DNA of 14,261 nucleotides, taken from NCBI GenBank assembly GCA_016866585.1, contig VGMB01000010.1:1-14261 (forward strand), given 5' to 3'. Under the pieces are notes generated by a model. That model did no database searches, was not told the DNA's origin, and worked only from the letters and a program-made list of their open reading frames with translations. A program made the position numbers and the translations under genes. The stretch is from Chlamydiota bacterium. GTDB lineage: Bacteria > Chlamydiota > Chlamydiia > Chlamydiales > Rhabdochlamydiaceae. Shown here piece by piece: positions 1 through 6,754 of this stretch; within the stretch, counting starts at the first letter, position 1, and each line of letters starts with the position of its first letter.

Positions 1-565
1 AAGCAAAAAATGTAATCCCTAAACCTGCATAACTAAAAATTACAAGAAGTCCATCGTCTTCTAAAAGGCCTAGAGTTAATAGAAATAAAGTCCACGCAGC
101 TATTAAATTTGTAAAAGGTATAGGAAGAGGCAGAGCCAACACCAAACCTAATATAATGATCACTAGCCCATTAATTCTTTTAAAAATAGGACTGTGGCAA
201 AACTGCTCCATTCGAGGACGAACAAATCTTTTAAATTTTTTTATTATCCATATTCCAGATTGAGCTACTCGTTTCATTGTTTTTGCCGGGATCTGTTTCT
301 GTGATATTTTTTTAGGCAGAATAACATTACCACCTATTAGTACACGAAGCCCCATCAACGCTATCACAATTCCAAATGGAATCGAAAGACCAGGTATTTG
401 AACGGGCAAACAAAAAGGAATAGCTAGCAACATGATAATAAAATCCTTACCCTTGCCCGATAGTATTTTTAAAACCCTCTCCAAACTAATTGATCCTTTT
501 TTAGATTTTTCTAAAAACAATCTAAAGGTATCCTCTAAATTCCTATACGTTATGTTTTTCTTCAA
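1..565 (-). CDS. ExoD-family membrane protein, C-terminus cut by window edge
   Basis: Translating the minus strand from a TTG at 565 gives about 188 open residues running off the left edge. An in-frame TAG at 572-574 limits the start. No ATG occurs until about residue 45, so TTG is the likely start, with a weak AGGG about 10 bases upstream. The N-terminal third is basic and soluble (LEDTFRLFLEKSKKGSISLE). Next come a hydrophobic stretch rich in P and G (LLAIPFCLPVQIPGLSIPFG), a basic linker, and a second hydrophobic block. That block contains LPLPIPFTNLIAAW and LTLGLLEDDG, the signature I associate with ExoD proteins (exopolysaccharide synthesis, Pfam ExoD). The family is about 190-230 residues, so only the last few residues should be missing. 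Biochemical function is poorly defined: ExoD was named from rhizobial exopolysaccharide mutants, and a role in polysaccharide production here would be a guess. It is divergent from the DoxX gene at 770. Confidence 0.8.
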   Translation of the reverse strand, partial: MKKNITYRNLEDTFRLFLEKSKKGSISLERVLKILSGKGKDFIIMLLAIPFCLPVQIPGLSIPFGIVIALMGLRVLIGGNVILPKKISQKQIPAKTMKRVAQSGIWIIKKFKRFVRPRMEQFCHSPIFKRINGLVIIILGLVLALPLPIPFTNLIAAWTLFLLTLGLLEDDGLLVIFSYAGLGITFFA

Positions 566-769
566 AACTGCCTACCCTGTTAAAGTTCTTTAATTTTTTT
601 ATATTAAAAATCCACTATTCTGAACTTTTTTTCACCTTTTAAATAATTAAATTAAAAAAAATTCACTCGATCTAACAGACTAAAACATCGAATTAAAAAA
701 AAACGAAAAAAAAGGATTCTATTTTAAAAAGAAAAATGTCATGAAAAAAATATAAATAAATGAGGAAAT
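566..769. other. AT-rich divergent intergenic region
   Basis: This 204-base gap lies between two divergently transcribed genes, so it must hold both promoters or upstream regulatory DNA. It is dominated by short A and T runs (for example around 640-660 and 693-712). I could not pick a convincing -35/-10 pair in either direction from so biased a composition. No ORF, RNA gene or strong hairpin is apparent. The only clear signal is the GAGGA Shine-Dalgarno at 762-766 serving the ATG at 770. Confidence 0.5.
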
Positions 770-1237
770 ATGAACTCCGTATTACATTTTTATACATTTT
801 TCATTCGCATCACAAGCAACCTACAATCCCCCTTTTTATTAGTTGTTAGACTATTTTGGGGCTTTTGTTTTTTTTCTGCAGGTCTAGGCAAGCTCTTAGA
901 TATAAATCAAGTTATCGTTTTTTTCACCACATTAGACATCCCATTTCCTGTATATAGCGCTTATCTTGTCGCTATCACAGAGCTTATTGGGGGGGCCTTT
1001 TTATTTATCGGACTACTTTCTAGAGTTACAACAATCCCTTTGATCACCATCATGATTGTTGCATATTTTACAGCAGAAGCAGATGCCATAAGGTTATTTT
1101 TCGCAGATCCAATAAATTTTATAACCAGAACTCCTTTTACATTTTTGCTCGCTAGCTTATTTATTTTAGTTTTCGGACCTGGAAAATTTTCAATCGATTA
1201 CATTCTAAAAAAACGTTTTCTAAGAAAGAAAAGCTAA
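770..1237 (+). CDS. DoxX-family integral membrane protein
   Basis: This is a 155-residue protein with about four hydrophobic helices. The first, at residues 22-42, reads LLVVRLFWGFCFFSAGLGKL, which fits the opening of DoxX/DoxD-like proteins (a helix ending in a conserved G-K). The segment IPFPVYSAYLVAITELIGGAFLFIGLLSR, around residues 57-85, has the family's characteristic helix 2 with an acidic residue (TE) and the GLLSR turn. A short basic tail (LKKRFLRKKS) would face the cytoplasm. Length is typical for the family. DoxX proteins sit in the inner membrane and have been linked to quinone-dependent or redox-associated complexes in some bacteria; no specific substrate can be read here. The ATG at 770 has a GAGGA four bases upstream. 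The gene is followed after 86 bases by a methyltransferase on the same strand, so the two may be cotranscribed. There is no obvious terminator between them. Confidence 0.8.
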   Translation: MNSVLHFYTFFIRITSNLQSPFLLVVRLFWGFCFFSAGLGKLLDINQVIVFFTTLDIPFPVYSAYLVAITELIGGAFLFIGLLSRVTTIPLITIMIVAYFTAEADAIRLFFADPINFITRTPFTFLLASLFILVFGPGKFSIDYILKKRFLRKKS

Positions 1238-1323
1238 AGTAATATAACCATTAATTCAATATATAGTATTTTTACCAAGCACATCACTTCTTTTGCATAC
1301 TCATCACAAGAAGAGGAAATTAA

Positions 1324-1935
1324 ATGACTGATTTACTAACCGAACAAGAAAGAATCAAGTACGTTAGCATCTGGAAAATCAATAGCTACAGGCTTGTTTC
1401 TCCTGGTTATAACTCGGCTAATTGCTTTTTTAACTTTTTTAAAGAAAAAATCCAACCTGGCGATAGTATTACTGACTTTGGTTGTGGTACAGGTATTACC
1501 ACTCTTAATTTTCTCGAAAAACAACTCTCCGTACAACTTATTGACATCGCTCATAACGCCCTGTCTGATGAAATTAATGCGCTTACAATACTATTGCCCA
1601 GTAGAGTAAAATTCTATAACACCTGTTTATGGGAACTATCTGATAATATCCTGCCAACGGATTGGATTTATTGTATTGATGTTTTAGAACACATCCCTAC
1701 AGAAAAAATCGAGGCATGCTTAATTGAACTTTCTAAAAGAATGGTAAAAGGTGGGGCTATACAAGTTTTTCTTGAAGACGAGGGTTTCGGCAAAATAATC
1801 GGAGAACCTCTTCATCTCACAATCAAACCTCTCTCTTGGTGGCATGAAATCATATCAAAATTCTTTGACATAAAACACATCGCGTCTGTAATCCCTGATA
1901 TTCGTTATACATTTTTTGTAGAACCAATTTCGTGA
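1324..1935 (+). CDS. class I SAM-dependent methyltransferase, substrate unknown
   Basis: This 203-residue protein carries a recognisable Rossmann methyltransferase core. Motif I, DFGCGTGIT at residues 51-59, is the SAM-binding loop. An acidic residue at the end of strand 2 (QLID, about residue 74) would hold the SAM ribose. DWIYCIDVLEHIP at about 113-125 is the motif IV/post-motif strand with the common DVLEH pattern. A later segment with HLTIKPLSWWHEII at about 164-177 resembles a motif I recall in small phage and environmental methyltransferases of unknown target. The ATG at 1324 follows AGAGGAAA with good spacing. The gene sits between a DoxX gene (86 bases upstream, same strand) and an oppositely oriented tRNA-Leu. 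It has no homologue that I recall next to gapA in Chlamydia, so it may be lineage-specific or acquired. A small-molecule, protein or nucleic-acid substrate is equally possible from sequence alone. Confidence 0.8.
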   Translation: MTDLLTEQERIKYVSIWKINSYRLVSPGYNSANCFFNFFKEKIQPGDSITDFGCGTGITTLNFLEKQLSVQLIDIAHNALSDEINALTILLPSRVKFYNTCLWELSDNILPTDWIYCIDVLEHIPTEKIEACLIELSKRMVKGGAIQVFLEDEGFGKIIGEPLHLTIKPLSWWHEIISKFFDIKHIASVIPDIRYTFFVEPIS

Positions 1936-2013
1936 CATATTCTAACCATTAAAGGTTGTAACGTTTAGGCTATATAATTTAAGAAATTATGAATAAAGAC
2001 TTTTAAATCGAAA

Positions 2014-2097
2014 TGCTCGGAACAGGAGTCGAACCTGCACGCGCTATTAACGCAGAGGATTTTAAGTCCTCAGTGTCTACCATTCCACCATCCGAGC
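2014..2097 (-). tRNA. tRNA-Leu (anticodon UAA)
   Basis: The minus strand folds as a class II tRNA of 84 bases. The acceptor stem GCTCGGA (2097-2091) pairs perfectly with TCCGAGC (2021-2015), with discriminator A at 2014. The anticodon stem GAGGA/TCCTC encloses the loop CTTAAAA, which gives anticodon TAA and reads UUA leucine codons. A long variable arm (TGCG...CGCG) follows, then a T arm GCAGG-TTCGACT-CCTGT. A long variable arm is expected for leucine. The 3' CCA is not encoded, since the base after the discriminator is T, so it must be added by CCA transferase. The gene lies downstream of the charged hypothetical gene (2177-2995) on the same strand and converges with the methyltransferase ending at 1935. 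Confidence 0.97.
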
Positions 2098-2108
2098 TTA
2101 TCCGAATT

Positions 2109-2143
2109 ACTCTCACTACAAGTAGTGAATTTGAAGTGAGAGT
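2109..2143. repeat. inverted repeats between hypothetical gene and tRNA-Leu
   Basis: ACTCTCACT (2109-2117) and AGTGAGAGT (2135-2143) form a perfect 9-bp inverted repeat around 17 bases. Overlapping it, CACTAC (2115-2120) and GTAGTG (2123-2128) form a second 6-bp hairpin with a 2-base loop. The two folds share bases, so only one can form at a time. On the minus strand the longer stem lies after the stop codon of the gene ending at 2177 and before tRNA-Leu. It could act as a weak terminator or as an RNA-processing or stability element, but no U-tract follows it, so rho-independent termination is not well supported. Confidence 0.5.
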
Positions 2144-2176
2144 TTAAATGTGTTAGAGAATTTGAATCAAGCAAAT

Positions 2177-2995
2177 TTATTGATTATTTTCAGAATCTTT
2201 TTGATTTTCTTCTAAATTTGGTATCGAAACAGAACCTTCCTCTTTATCCTTAACTTCGGTTGGTTCTTCTTCTTGCTTATCAGCTTTAGAAACATCTTCT
2301 TTTGTTGAGTGTCTATTGAAAAAGACACCTTCAAGACCCTCTCTTTCTTTGTACCTTGCTATCGTTTCCGATATAAGCGTAGGAGGTGGTGGAAACAAAG
2401 TACCAAACATTGCAGCAGAGCTCTTTGAAAGTTGCTCTTCAAGATTATCTACATTCTCACTTATTGCATTAGGTTCAGCAACGGGTTGCTGCTCAGTCGA
2501 TTGCTGCTCTTGCTTTTCTCTTTCTGCCCACTCTCTTCTTTCGTCAGCAAGCCTTCTTCTTCTGTGCCTTCTTCTATCACGCTTCTTGTCATTTCTAGAT
2601 TCAGCTGTAACCTCTGTCTGAGCCTCTTCTTGAGGGGTTTTTTCAACTTCGTCTTCCACTTCCGCTTCTTCTATTTTTTCAACAGGAGGCTCTTTAGGCG
2701 TTCTAACTGGAGCTTCACGTCCCCCTCCAATCTTTATGTTTCGCTCATGTGAAACATTCTTTAATGCTACTCTTGTTTCCTTAACTTCTAAAACTTCATA
2801 GTCTGTCACTGGCACTAGGAACGCCTTAGGTCTTTCAAGGCTTCTAAAAAAAAATGCTTTTCCAAAAGATATAACCTCTACAGCATCAACAAAATGCTCC
2901 TCAGAAGAAGCTCCTCTGCTATTTCTAACACAAAGCTTATACCCGTCCTTCGGCGATATTATCGTTTCAATTATTGGTTCTCGTGTAAAATTCAC
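2177..2995 (-). CDS. conserved chlamydial hypothetical protein, charged, Arg-rich (CT504-like)
   Basis: This 272-residue protein is of unknown function. Residues 1-92 look folded: a mix of hydrophobic strands including YKLCVRNSRG, HFVDAVEVISFG, FFFRSLERPKAFLVPV and a GGG at 90-92. Residues 93-135 are acidic and proline-rich. Residues 137-148 form an extreme basic run (KKRDRRRHRRRR) followed by charged, probably helical ERREWAEREKQEQQ. Residues 201-228 (FPPPPTLISETIARYKEREG and on to FFNR) look like a short conserved motif. The tail is acidic and probably disordered. No signal peptide or membrane helix is seen. From memory C. trachomatis has a similar hypothetical protein, CT504, beside gapA (CT505), which supports both identity and the chlamydial assignment. 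The basic patch suggests binding to RNA, DNA or ribosomes; that is inference. It starts at GTG 2995 with GGAA upstream, 96 bases after gapA on the same strand, and may share its transcript. Confidence 0.8.
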   Translation of the reverse strand: MNFTREPIIETIISPKDGYKLCVRNSRGASSEEHFVDAVEVISFGKAFFFRSLERPKAFLVPVTDYEVLEVKETRVALKNVSHERNIKIGGGREAPVRTPKEPPVEKIEEAEVEDEVEKTPQEEAQTEVTAESRNDKKRDRRRHRRRRLADERREWAEREKQEQQSTEQQPVAEPNAISENVDNLEEQLSKSSAAMFGTLFPPPPTLISETIARYKEREGLEGVFFNRHSTKEDVSKADKQEEEPTEVKDKEEGSVSIPNLEENQKDSENNQ

Positions 2996-3091
2996 GTAAA
3001 TTTCCGTTGTTTAATGTTTTCAATAACCTTGATTTGCCTAACTCTACCATTGATTCATTCAGTTTAAGCAAACACATGGTCTATCATTATA

Positions 3092-4108
3092 TTATTTTTT
3101 GTCTTGTTGTGAAATATAAAACAACAAGTCTACTACGCGATTTGAGTATCCCATTTCGTTGTCATACCAAGCAACAAGTTTAAAAAATCTTTTATTTAGA
3201 GCGATCCCTGCCCCTTTGTCAAATACGCATGATGCAGTACTTCCTATAAAATCAGAAGACACAACCTCTTCCTCACAGTACTCTAAAAAACCCTTCATAC
3301 TTCCTGTTGAAGCAGCTTTCATAGCTTCACAAATCTCTTCATAACTTGTATCGCGTTCTAACCTTACTGTTAAGTCAACAGCAGAAACATCTGCAGTAGG
3401 GACTCTAAATGCCATACCTGTTAATTTTCCATTAACTTCTGGTATGCATAGTCCTACAGCTTTAGCAGCCCCTGTTGACGAAGGAATAATATTTATACTT
3501 GCAGCTCTTCCTCCTCTCCAGTCTTTCTTAGAAGGACCATCGACAGTCGGTTGAGTTGAAGTGAGGGAATGTACAGTAGTCATCAAACCCTCTTCAATTC
3601 CAAAATTATCTAGCAAGACCTTTGTCATAGGCGCCAAACAATTAGTAGTACATGATGCATTTGATACAATAGAATGCAATAGCGGATCGTATTTAGTATG
3701 ATTTACCCCCATAACTAAAGTTGGCAAATCCCCTTTTCCTGGAGCCGTAATTATTACTCTCCTAGCCCCAGCAATTATATGTTTATGAGCGTCCTCTTTT
3801 TGAGTAAAAAGACCTGTTGATTCAATAACATAGTCTACATTTAACTCTTTCCAAGGAAGTTTTGCAGGATCTCTTTCTGCCACAACCTTAGTTTTCATTC
3901 CATTTACATGTATGAAATCTCCATGGGAAGATATTTTAAATTCTGGTTTTTTATGAACAGAGTCGTGCTTAAGTAGGTATGCCAAGTTATCTGCAGGAAC
4001 AAGATCGTTAATTGCAACGATTTCCACTTCTGCATTTCGCTCACAAAGCACTCGATATACGAGTCTTCCGATTCTACCAAAACCATTTATTGCTATTCTT
4101 AAAGCCAC
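3092..4108 (-). CDS. gapA: glyceraldehyde-3-phosphate dehydrogenase
   Basis: The enzyme oxidises glyceraldehyde-3-phosphate with NAD and phosphate to 1,3-bisphosphoglycerate in cytosolic glycolysis. The 338-residue length matches class I phosphorylating GAPDH. Visible motifs are the NAD loop NGFGRIGR (8-15), an Asp at 35 (NDL) of the kind that favours NAD over NADP, and the active-site signature ASCTTNCLAP with catalytic Cys153. His180 (TVHSLT) is the likely general base. NEMGYSNRVVDL near the C-terminus contacts the cofactor. The start is GTG at 4108, preceded by GGGGAGGG about 5 bases upstream. A good promoter lies at 4157-4185, and a terminator at 4206-4246 separates it from rplQ, so it is probably transcribed independently of the ribosomal operon. 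The rplQ-gapA adjacency is as I recall for C. trachomatis (CT506-CT505). No key residue is missing. Confidence 0.97.
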   Translation of the reverse strand: MALRIAINGFGRIGRLVYRVLCERNAEVEIVAINDLVPADNLAYLLKHDSVHKKPEFKISSHGDFIHVNGMKTKVVAERDPAKLPWKELNVDYVIESTGLFTQKEDAHKHIIAGARRVIITAPGKGDLPTLVMGVNHTKYDPLLHSIVSNASCTTNCLAPMTKVLLDNFGIEEGLMTTVHSLTSTQPTVDGPSKKDWRGGRAASINIIPSSTGAAKAVGLCIPEVNGKLTGMAFRVPTADVSAVDLTVRLERDTSYEEICEAMKAASTGSMKGFLEYCEEEVVSSDFIGSTASCVFDKGAGIALNKRFFKLVAWYDNEMGYSNRVVDLLFYISQQDKK

Positions 4109-4156
4109 GCTTCCCTCCCCGGTGAATGAGAGTAATTATTATGTTTACTTTTTTTG

Positions 4157-4185
4157 ATAATAAACGAGGTTTGAAGGAATGTAAA
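4157..4185 (-). promoter_or_regulatory. sigma70-type promoter for gapA
   Basis: On the minus strand TTTACA (4185-4180) and TATTAT (4162-4157) are separated by exactly 17 bases, each one mismatch from the consensus TTGACA/TATAAT. Transcription would begin near 4150, giving a leader of about 40 bases before the GTG at 4108. It lies downstream of the rplQ terminator, as expected for an independent unit. Confidence 0.6.
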
Positions 4186-4205
4186 GAAGAAATTACAAGA
4201 GATAA

Positions 4206-4246
4206 TTATTATAAAAACGCTCAAATTAAGAGCGCTTTTATAATAA
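4206..4246 (-). terminator. rho-independent-type terminator of the ribosomal operon
   Basis: A 17-bp inverted repeat (4206-4222 against 4230-4246) encloses a 7-base loop. The central part is GAGCG/CGCTC with a single G-U wobble on the minus-strand transcript, flanked by A/T pairs. Reading from rplQ (stop at 4258) toward gapA, the descending arm contains a run of U, as in intrinsic terminators. The outer A/T pairs make it potentially bidirectional. It is the clearest hairpin I found in the window. Confidence 0.8.
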
Positions 4247-4257
4247 AGTATATTTTA

Positions 4258-4686
4258 CTAGTTAGAAAGATACTCAATTACACATGTAGGTGCATTATCG
4301 CCAGCTCTTTGAGCCTTTTTAATAATCCTTGTGTATCCGCCGTTTCTATTAGCGAATCTTTCAGCTAGTTGATCTAACTTTCCAACAACAATACGATCGC
4401 CATTATAAGCTTCTGTACTGTTATTCTTCTTAGCATCTCTTGCTTCTTTTGGTGTTAGCGGATTAAATCTTATCATTAAAGAAGATATAATTTGACGCTT
4501 ACCTGCTAAAGTGTTTTTCTTCGCAAGAGTTACTAGGCGGTCAGCATGTCTTCTAAGCTCTTTTGCTTTTGTCACAGTTGTTTCAATTTTTTCATGCTCA
4601 ACTAGAGACTTGAGCATATTAGCTATAAGACATCTTCTATGAGAGCTATTTCTCCCTATTTTGAAAGTATGCTTAGCATGTCTCAT
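4258..4686 (-). CDS. rplQ: 50S ribosomal protein L17
   Basis: This 142-residue protein opens MRHAKHTFKIGRNSSHRRCL, the standard L17 start, and continues with HEKIETTVTKAKELRRHADRLVTLAKK, the family's core helix. L17 binds 23S rRNA near the exit-tunnel side of the 50S subunit. The end (CVIEYLSN) follows the usual V-x-E-L/Y-x terminal pattern. Its ATG overlaps the rpoA stop by four bases (ATGA), implying translational coupling that keeps L17 and alpha in step. It is the last gene of the superoperon, with the terminator beginning about 12 bases after its stop. Length is slightly longer than E. coli L17 (127 residues), owing to an insert around residues 80-110. Confidence 0.97.
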   Translation of the reverse strand: MRHAKHTFKIGRNSSHRRCLIANMLKSLVEHEKIETTVTKAKELRRHADRLVTLAKKNTLAGKRQIISSLMIRFNPLTPKEARDAKKNNSTEAYNGDRIVVGKLDQLAERFANRNGGYTRIIKKAQRAGDNAPTCVIEYLSN

Positions 4687-5780
4687 GCTTCAGTTCCTAT
4701 TTTTTGGTTTAAATATTCTTGTATTACTTCTTTAACGTTGTCTCTATTAATGCCAAACTTACCAAGATCCATACCTAAGTATAATCCCATTTCATCAAGT
4801 TTAGCTTTAATTTCATTAAGAGACTTCTTACCAAAGTTTCTAAATTTCAACATTTCGATTTCTGGCATTACGACTAGCTCTGCAATAGTCTCAATATTGG
4901 CGCCAGCAAGACAGTTAGTAGATCTCACTGAGAGTTCAATTTCATTAATCTTAAGCGCTAATTTAGCCATCATCGCATCACGATCAGTATTTACTTCTGA
5001 TTCACCTTTATCAAAAGCTATAGAATGTAATTTTACTTGATCAAATACTTGGAAGTGTAAAACTCCAATCTGCGTTGCAAATGTCAAAGCTTCTTCAGGT
5101 TTAACACGTCCGTCTGTTAACACTTCAATAATCAGTCTGTCGTAATCTGTATCTTGACCGACACGTGTGTTTTCAACGTAGTAGTTAACTAGTCTCACAG
5201 GAGAAAAAGCTGAGTCAATGAAAATCTCATCGACAACTTTACCTTCAGTGTGGTGTCTTTCAGAAGGTACATACCCCCTTCCGATCGCAACTTTTAAATC
5301 TACACGCTTTGTCATTGGTTTTGTGACAGTAAAGACTTTCATATCAGGATTAACTACGTCAAAATCTGAATTAATCATCAGTTCTTTTAGTGTAACAATG
5401 TGTTGACCGTTACCTTTTTCAAGTAAATCAGGTGTTACATCTAAAATTTTTGAAACAACTTTCATTTCTCTTGATGCAGACTCATCATCCATCGGTAGCT
5501 TTCTTAGTAGAGCTCCCTTTAGATTTAAAATAATATGAGTCATATCTTCTATAACACCTTCCACAGCCATATACTCATGTGGAACGCCTTCAATACGCAC
5601 AGAAACTATCGCAGGTGCTTCTAGAGAAGTTAACATTATCCTTCTAAGGGCATTACCTATCGTGTGTCCAAAACCTCTTTCAAAAGGCTCAGCGACAAAC
5701 TTCAGAAAATTTTCTCTTCTTGAAGAATCATCGATTTTAATTTTACTTGGCAACTCAAACTTGCCATACATTACTGCCAT
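4683..5780 (-). CDS. rpoA: DNA-directed RNA polymerase subunit alpha
   Basis: Alpha dimerises to nucleate RNA polymerase assembly, and its C-terminal domain binds UP elements and activators. The N-terminal domain shows GFGHTIGNALRRIMLTSLEA, EYMAVEGVIEDM and VGQDTDYDRLIIEVLTDG, all hallmark alpha segments. The C-terminal domain (from about residue 270) has LSVRSTNCLAGANI and RNFGKKSLNEIKAKL, keeping the residues equivalent to E. coli R265, N268, G296 and K298 that contact DNA. I chose the ATG at 5780 (365 residues): AGGAG at 5789-5793 sits 8 bases from it but only 2 bases from the alternative ATG at 5786. The protein is longer than E. coli alpha (329 residues), as is the chlamydial alpha I recall. 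The stop overlaps the rplQ start. It follows rpsK by about 53 bases. Confidence 0.97.
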   Translation of the reverse strand: MAVMYGKFELPSKIKIDDSSRRENFLKFVAEPFERGFGHTIGNALRRIMLTSLEAPAIVSVRIEGVPHEYMAVEGVIEDMTHIILNLKGALLRKLPMDDESASREMKVVSKILDVTPDLLEKGNGQHIVTLKELMINSDFDVVNPDMKVFTVTKPMTKRVDLKVAIGRGYVPSERHHTEGKVVDEIFIDSAFSPVRLVNYYVENTRVGQDTDYDRLIIEVLTDGRVKPEEALTFATQIGVLHFQVFDQVKLHSIAFDKGESEVNTDRDAMMAKLALKINEIELSVRSTNCLAGANIETIAELVVMPEIEMLKFRNFGKKSLNEIKAKLDEMGLYLGMDLGKFGINRDNVKEVIQEYLNQKIGTEA

Positions 5781-5833
5781 GACCATTACTCCTATGGAAC
5801 TTTTGCTTTCTTTCGCTCTAACGTGCTCGTTAA

Positions 5834-6253
5834 TTACACACGACGACGCTTACGTGGGCGGCATCCATTGTGAGGTACTGGTGTAGTGTCTCTAATGATA
5901 CTTACCATTAGTCCTGCACTTTGTAATCCCCTTACAGCAGATTCACGTCCTGCGCCAGGTCCGGAAAGATTAACTTCCACTTCTTTCATTCCAAGTGCCA
6001 TCGCAGCATTAGCAGCATCTTGCGCAGCTACTGTTGCAGCATAAGCAGATGATTTTCTTGATCCTGAAAAATTGACCTTACCAGCCGAAGCCCAAGATAC
6101 AACATTTCCTGTTAAGTCTGTTATAGACACGATCGTATTATTAAACGTTGCTTTTACAAAAACTATTCCGCTTGGAACATTTCTTGTAATTTTTTTTCTT
6201 ACTTTTACACCAGTTTTTTTGGCTGATTGATTTTTTGATTCCTGCTTAGCCAA
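5834..6253 (-). CDS. rpsK: 30S ribosomal protein S11
   Basis: S11 lies on the 30S platform and helps shape the mRNA exit channel where Shine-Dalgarno pairing occurs. The 139 residues contain FVKATFNNTIVSITDLTGNV and SAYAATVAAQDAA. The conserved ending carries GPGAGRESAVRGLQ and then TPVPHNGCRPRKRRRV, the S11 C-terminal signature. The N-terminal extension (about 15 residues, basic) is slightly longer than in E. coli. The start is TTG at 6253 with AAGGAGT nine bases upstream, a strong ribosome-binding site that compensates for the weak start codon. It lies 19 bases after rpsM and is followed by rpoA, matching the alpha operon without rpsD. Confidence 0.97.
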   Translation of the reverse strand: MAKQESKNQSAKKTGVKVRKKITRNVPSGIVFVKATFNNTIVSITDLTGNVVSWASAGKVNFSGSRKSSAYAATVAAQDAANAAMALGMKEVEVNLSGPGAGRESAVRGLQSAGLMVSIIRDTTPVPHNGCRPRKRRRV

Positions 6254-6272
6254 GGTACTAACTCCTTATTAA

Positions 6273-6641
6273 TTATTTCTTCTTGTTAGCGACAGTTTTT
6301 CTCTTACCTTTACGTGTTCTAGAATTTGTTCTAGTTCTTTGACCACGTACTGGCAGACCCAAGCGATGTCTTAACCCTCTATAAGAGTGAATGCTAATCA
6401 ATCTTTTAATGTTATTTTGAATCTGTCTTCTTAAATCGCCTTCTACTGTGTACTCTGAGGTAAGTATTGAGTTAATTTTAGCTACATCATCTTCTGTCAG
6501 ATTATGAGCTTTCATATTTTTATCTAACCCAAGCTTCTCGATTATATCATTGGAAAGTTTTCTTCCAACGCCATATATGTAGGTTAGACTAACCTCTAAA
6601 CGCTTATTATCTGGGATGTCTATCCCAATAATTCTGGGCAT
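6273..6641 (-). CDS. rpsM: 30S ribosomal protein S13
   Basis: S13 sits in the 30S head and forms bridges to the 50S subunit. The 122-residue sequence begins MPRIIGIDIPDNKRLEVSLTY followed by IYGVG, the usual S13 opening. It has SYRGLRHRLGLPVRGQRTRT, the near-invariant C-terminal signature contacting rRNA and P-site tRNA, and ends in a basic tail (RKGKRKTVANKKK). The ATG at 6641 has AGGAAG upstream. It heads the alpha-operon segment after a 113-base gap from secY that holds a possible promoter (6683-6711). Many bacteria have rpmJ and infA in this gap; neither is present here. Confidence 0.97.
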   Translation of the reverse strand: MPRIIGIDIPDNKRLEVSLTYIYGVGRKLSNDIIEKLGLDKNMKAHNLTEDDVAKINSILTSEYTVEGDLRRQIQNNIKRLISIHSYRGLRHRLGLPVRGQRTRTNSRTRKGKRKTVANKKK

Positions 6642-6682
6642 GTAATCTTCCTTTTTTACTCTATATTTCTAAATTGCTGTAA

Positions 6683-6711
6683 AATTTATCAGATGAGTTG
6701 ATAATTTACAA
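6683..6711 (-). promoter_or_regulatory. possible internal promoter upstream of rpsM
   Basis: On the minus strand TTGTAA (6711-6706) and TAAATT (6688-6683) are spaced by 17 bases, in one of only two gaps over 100 bases inside the superoperon. The predicted leader is about 35 bases before the rpsM ATG. The -10 box matches the consensus poorly and the region is AT-rich, so chance is a real alternative. An imperfect inverted repeat (TGTAAA...TTTACA, around 6679-6710) covers the same bases. Confidence 0.35.
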
Positions 6712-6754
6712 GTTTTTGAAAATTTTACGATCTACTCGTGTAGAAATTTTTTTA

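Noticed and set aside
1974..1990. ATAATTT-AAG-AAATTAT hairpin between the convergent methyltransferase and tRNA-Leu
   Set aside because: The 7-bp stem is entirely A/T with no U-tract beyond it. In such AT-rich DNA this is expected by chance and is too weak to call a terminator.
2014..2097. tRNA-Leu as an integration site for a mobile element
   Set aside because: No integrase gene or repeated copy of the tRNA 3' end was seen in the window.
2316..2752. Plus-strand open frames across the charged hypothetical gene
   Set aside because: They are Ser/Leu/Cys/Phe-rich antisense shadows of the Glu/Arg-rich minus-strand gene, with no ribosome-binding sites or family resemblance.
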